From the NCBI GenBank assembly GCA_947651335.1, contig CANSYV010000038.1:1-9204 (forward strand): a stretch of DNA of 9,204 nt. The letters run 5' to 3'. This document shows, piece after piece, positions 7,301 through 9,204 of this stretch. The stretch comes from an uncultured Lachnospiraceae bacterium (GTDB lineage Bacteria; Bacillota; Clostridia; Lachnospirales; Lachnospiraceae). The number at the start of each line of letters is the position of its first letter. Within the stretch, counting starts at the first letter, position 1. The notes under the pieces were generated by a model. It did no database searches, was not told the DNA's origin, and saw only the letters and a list, made by a program, of their open reading frames with translations. A program made the position numbers and the translations under genes.

Positions 7301-7846
7301 GCTTCCTATGACCACGGATGACATTTTCGTGCTTTTCTCGAAAGCTCTGGGGGCAGCTTTGGTCACTGGGAGCCCTTCTATGGTCCGGGGGAGGGTGACG
7401 TTATAAGACTCCCCCTCGTAGCCGTAGAGGGTGGCTTCCTGCCCTTCTATTTCATAGAGGAATCCGTCTTCTGTCCTTTTGTGCTGGACGGGTTCTTCTT
7501 CCTGCTCATCCAGGGCTGCCTGGGCCTCTTGTCCGGCCTGGGCTTCTGATTCCTCCATGGACGGCAGCGCCTCATCAGCCTGCTCCAGTTCTGGATCTTC
7601 GTTCCCGCTGTCACGGGCAGGTTTAAGTTCTTCTGCCTCCGTGAGCTGAGAGGCCGTCCCGCCGGCCTGGACAGACTCCGGCTCTGCGCTCCCGCTGACG
7701 CGGCCAGCCGCTGATTCCGCACTATCATCCACCTGGACAGACTCCGGCTCTGCGGCGCTGGACGGGATGACCGCATACCAGGTCATGAGGCATGCCATGA
7801 GAAGGCATACCGATTTGTGTTTTCTGGTTTTTCTTTTTTTCTCCAT
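4304..7846 (-). CDS. BspA-like leucine-rich repeat surface protein with FN3 and Big_2 domains
   Basis: This is a complete 1180-residue secreted protein. Its parts in order are: a signal peptide 1-32 (basic start, core 13-27, cut near SSAA); an acidic Glu/Ala/Ser-rich stretch 33-125; BspA-type LRR_5 repeats from about 129 to 640, of mostly 23 residues and marked by F-x-x-C-x-x-L at 261, 282, 305, 328, 351, 374, 432, 455, 478, 500, 523 and 546; an insertion at 385-428 of the kind common in this family; two helical modules (663-709, 712-770); a beta domain of about 775-865; an FN3 domain at 866-956; a Pro/Thr linker of 6-residue units at 963-1012; and two Lys-rich Big_2 domains (1015-1097, 1100-1180; hallmark KWTSSDKKKVSVTAKGVV). 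There is no LPXTG motif and no C-terminal membrane helix. BspA-like LRR proteins are known as surface adhesins or recognition proteins; the ligand here is unknown. GGAGGAG precedes the ATG. The gene is 36 bp from both neighbours, so it probably sits within an operon. Confidence 0.93.
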   Translation of the reverse strand: MEKKRKTRKHKSVCLLMACLMTWYAVIPSSAAEPESVQVDDSAESAAGRVSGSAEPESVQAGGTASQLTEAEELKPARDSGNEDPELEQADEALPSMEESEAQAGQEAQAALDEQEEEPVQHKRTEDGFLYEIEGQEATLYGYEGESYNVTLPRTIEGLPVTKAAPRAFEKSTKMSSVVIGSSIQAIGDHAFSQASLSSVVFEPGDTPLTVGTSAFYHTDNLQTISFGTRPITLEASVFGFGTGISQVEIPANVTLGNGTFQYCHGLREVEMASGILPDSCFRGCEFLWKVNFTGELKSIENYAFTYCSSLTDIELPQGLLKIGDNAFSQCTTLPELILPDSLTQVGKYAFSECSLLEKLVIPAQVSYLGDRFFYDCNKLRILQVDEQNQWYSTLDSVLYDKGQTLLITAARNASGDRVLPDTLKTIQAGAFYKCKKIESITLPQGLETIQANAFEECSSLQRAVVPDSVQGKLERTFGHCTALTYAQVGEGVTELDDTFIGCSQLKEVKLTENIKSLGNGCFCDCVRLENITIPSGITRLDGWDFYKCESLRQLEMPRGLTYVGFRSLQYCQSLESLTFYENLRQVSNIWWAMADNVSLQYVLFHGPYVELSDNVFANMNPNFVIFRREAYPEWEQYTHYPVVTATDAMLELKENLGNLSISSIRIADKERVEGYQAQYDALNYLEQRLYLDSELSSLRECRYKIEALEVGAKIDALPSPAKIKPEDRTVIRQVDAEYEKLGAAKQVYIKAGQKLRLNQIKQALAELLAVKGISLSSPAEKKGDGYQLVMSVKDVQKIPVVIRPDYAEDRKLDAQSDSQDSILSVKIAEEEEAVQLTAMAAGTAQVAVRHRDLFQIPLTVTVRLETPKDINVSQEGAGTVTLNWDRSAGADYYKIYRKTGQGEEAYLGETVGNVGIYVDTGLQALTSYTYRVEACQKRDGGKYNSLPSQPAQVTVDSNGAVQTPVPTGSPKPTGNPDPTGGAEPTGSPRPTGGAEPTESPKPTEGPTPGTRPSRAVIKLNYTSLTLQRGTTFTSVKVKSSTPADAVITSAESSNPSVASAKVKNKKLSITGKKNGTAYITVTGSNQASAKIKITVKKKVSAKKLTLNRKKATLKKGRKLALKATLTPVTATDKVKWTSSDKKKVSVTAKGVVKAKKKGKATITAKTPGGKKAVCKITVK
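4811..4960 (-). repeat. Pro/Thr hexapeptide linker repeats in the BspA-like protein
   Basis: About seven in-frame 18-bp units encode hexapeptides of the form PT(G/E)(S/G/N)Px, for example PTGSPK, PTGNPD, PTGGAE and PTESPK. They join the FN3 domain to the Ig-like domains (residues 963-1012). Such linkers are extended and flexible and resemble wall-spanning or glycosylated spacers. The DNA units are imperfect copies (recurring CCTGTGGG on the plus strand), which suggests growth by slippage. Confidence 0.85.
7666..7754 (-). repeat. Pair of 23-bp direct repeats near the N-terminus of the BspA-like gene
   Basis: Two identical 23-bp copies lie at 7666-7688 and 7732-7754, 66 bp (22 codons) apart and in frame. 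Both encode AEPESVQ in the disordered acidic stretch just after the signal peptide (residues 32-38 and 54-60). This looks like a recent in-frame duplication of a 22-residue unit whose remainder has diverged. Confidence 0.85.
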
Positions 7847-7850
7847 CCTT

Positions 7851-7857
7851 CTCCTCC
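7851..7857 (-). promoter_or_regulatory. Ribosome binding site for the BspA-like gene
   Basis: The minus-strand sequence GGAGGAG ends 4 nt before the ATG at 7846-7844 (6 nt if only GGAGG is counted). An ATG overlapping the front of this site (7859-7857) is 13 nt upstream and out of frame, so it is not the start. The downstream ATG gives a clean signal peptide. Confidence 0.65.
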
Positions 7858-7882
7858 ATTTTTTCTTCTTTTCAATTTCTTT

Positions 7883-9204
7883 CTATCTGACCGTTATCTT
7901 GCACGAAGCCTTCTTCCCTCTGGGAGTCTTTGCCGTGATTGTCACTTTTCCCTTTTTCTTTGCTTTCACCACCCCTTTGGCGTTCACAGAGGCAATTTTC
8001 TTATCCGATGATGTCCAAGTGACCTTATCTGTGGCGGTGGCTGGGGTCTTGGACGCTTTTAAGGCCAGCTTCTTTCCTCTTTTTAGAACGGCTTTCTTCC
8101 TATTTAATAGCACCTTTGACGCGGCCACTTTTTTCTTCACGGTGATTTTTACCTGGGCGGACGCCCCGTTGCTGCCGGTCACTGTGACCATGGCTGTCCC
8201 GGTTTTCTTTCCGGTGATGGTCAGTATCCCCTTTTTTACTTTCACGGACGCCACGGAGGGTCTGCTGCTTTTGGCTGACTGAATCCTGGCCTTTGCCGGT
8301 ACCGAAGATTTCAGTTTCACGGCAGTGGTGGTCTTTCCTCTCTGAAGGGGCAGGCTTTTGCAGTTCAGCCGGATGCTGGCGCTAAAGGGCCTGGGGCCGT
8401 CTGTGGGCTCTGGGTTTCCGGAAGGTTTCGGGCTTTCTGTGGGCTTCGGGCCGCCTGTGGGATCCGGGCTTTCTGTAGTTCCGGGGCTCCCGGTGGGCTT
8501 CGGATTTCCTGTTGGTGCCGGGCTTTCTGTGGGTGGATGTTCTCCTGTGCTTCCCGGTTCCACCTTCAGCTGTGCCGTCTCCTCACTCCTTACGCTGTCG
8601 TATTCCCCGCCGCTTACGGCCATCACCTGCCAGCGGTAAGTGATTCCCTCCTGAAGGCCGCTGTAGACGAAGATTAAGGTGGAGGTATTGCCGCATTCTT
8701 TGTATGTTCCTCCGTCTGTACTCACGTACACCCGGTATTTTTCTGCCTGGCTCACCTTTTCCCATTTGATCTCCGCCACGCCCCCGTGTTGCTGCACCGT
8801 CAGACCTTTGGGCGCATTCAGGCGGCTTACCAGGGGAATGGACACTGTGGTGCCGCTTTTGTCTGCGGCGGTGAGGATGACTGTGGTCTTCCCCGCCTGC
8901 TTCAGGAGAAAGGTGATCTTCTTTCCCCCCTCTTCCACGGTGTATTGTGCCATTTCCAGCTCTTCCAGCTGGCAGCTTATGTTCTGGTTTTCCGCGTAGG
9001 ACGGGGTGACTTTCGTGTTCAGTACCAGGGTCTGGCCGTTTTCTCCGATGAGAGAGGCGGGGTCTGGCTCAATGGCGCTCACTTTCAGGATCTCCTCCAT
9101 GCGTTTTACCAGCTGGCCGAGCTTCACATGGGAAGATGCCCCCGCGAATTTCTTTCCTTCTTCGTCCAGACGGCTGTATTCCTGTTCTGCTGTCTCTACC
9201 GCCT
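7883..9204 (-). CDS. C-terminal part of a second surface protein with FN3 and Big_2 domains (paralogue of the next gene)
   Basis: The reading frame is open through the right edge, so the gene is truncated by the window; 439 residues to the TAG stop are visible. A GTG at 9127-9125 could be read as a start, but coding continues above it (EYSRLDEEGKKFAG and onward) in a helical module that matches the neighbour, so it is internal. The order from the edge is: helical module (first ~40 visible residues); beta domain of about 105 residues; FN3 domain (NAPKGLTV to AQLKVE); Pro/Thr linker of eight hexapeptide units; and two Lys-rich Big_2 domains ending KITVR. The last ~165 residues align gap-free with the downstream 1180-residue protein at about 121 identical positions. 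The missing N-terminus is probably a signal peptide plus LRR or another binding domain, by analogy only. There is no LPXTG or membrane anchor at the C-terminus. It is likely wall-associated, with unknown ligand. Confidence 0.9.
   Translation of the reverse strand, partial: AVETAEQEYSRLDEEGKKFAGASSHVKLGQLVKRMEEILKVSAIEPDPASLIGENGQTLVLNTKVTPSYAENQNISCQLEELEMAQYTVEEGGKKITFLLKQAGKTTVILTAADKSGTTVSIPLVSRLNAPKGLTVQQHGGVAEIKWEKVSQAEKYRVYVSTDGGTYKECGNTSTLIFVYSGLQEGITYRWQVMAVSGGEYDSVRSEETAQLKVEPGSTGEHPPTESPAPTGNPKPTGSPGTTESPDPTGGPKPTESPKPSGNPEPTDGPRPFSASIRLNCKSLPLQRGKTTTAVKLKSSVPAKARIQSAKSSRPSVASVKVKKGILTITGKKTGTAMVTVTGSNGASAQVKITVKKKVAASKVLLNRKKAVLKRGKKLALKASKTPATATDKVTWTSSDKKIASVNAKGVVKAKKKGKVTITAKTPRGKKASCKITVR
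8390..8533 (-). repeat. Pro/Thr hexapeptide linker repeats in the truncated surface protein
   Basis: Eight consecutive 18-bp units encode PTESPA, PTGNPK, PTGSPG, TTESPD, PTGGPK, PTESPK, PSGNPE and PTDGPR between the FN3 and Ig-like domains. This is the same unit as in the downstream paralogue but with a different copy number and unit order, so the linkers have evolved separately since the gene duplication. Confidence 0.85.

Noticed and set aside
7767..8282. Plus-strand open frame rich in Phe and Val resembling a membrane protein
   Set aside because: It is the complement of the Lys-rich Big_2 coding region and spans two minus-strand genes. The apparent hydrophobicity comes from AAA/AAG read as TTT/CTT.
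9125..9127. GTG as the start of the right-edge gene
   Set aside because: The frame stays open upstream to the window edge with sequence matching the helical module of the paralogue, so the GTG is an internal Val codon.

Overview
The window looks like a chromosomal stretch from a Gram-positive gut-type Clostridia, most likely Lachnospiraceae. This is inferred from strong AGGAGG-type ribosome binding sites, moderately high G+C, and exported proteins that combine BspA-like leucine-rich repeats, fibronectin type III, Pro/Thr linkers and Lys-rich bacterial Ig-like (Big_2) domains. No rRNA, tRNA, transposase, phage gene or CRISPR array is visible. Species cannot be told from the sequence.

Every gene lies on the minus strand, and they are closely packed. 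Read in the direction of transcription (right to left): a surface protein cut by the right edge (7883-9204); a complete 1180-residue BspA-like surface protein (4304-7846); a 641-residue exported, membrane-anchored protein with prenyltransferase/squalene-cyclase-type alpha-barrel repeats (2342-4267); a MoxR-type AAA+ ATPase (1326-2273); a DUF58 membrane protein (154-1329) overlapping the MoxR gene by ATGA; and the first 24 codons of another gene running off the left edge (1-72). The gaps are 36, 36, 68, -4 and 81 bp. No convincing terminator or internal promoter is visible, so the set probably forms one operon.

The first two genes are tandem paralogues. They share the order helical module, FN3, Pro/Thr hexapeptide linker and two Big_2 domains, and their last ~165 residues align without gaps at about 73% identity (counted by hand). 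The prenyltransferase-fold protein lacks the Ig tail but carries helical pair modules resembling those in the two Ig-tailed proteins. MoxR/DUF58 pairs are known or suspected to help mature and assemble protein complexes at the membrane. The likely story is therefore an extracellular complex (two large wall-associated proteins and one membrane-anchored partner) made together with its own ATPase and membrane assembly factor. That functional link is inference from gene order; the individual family assignments are firmer.
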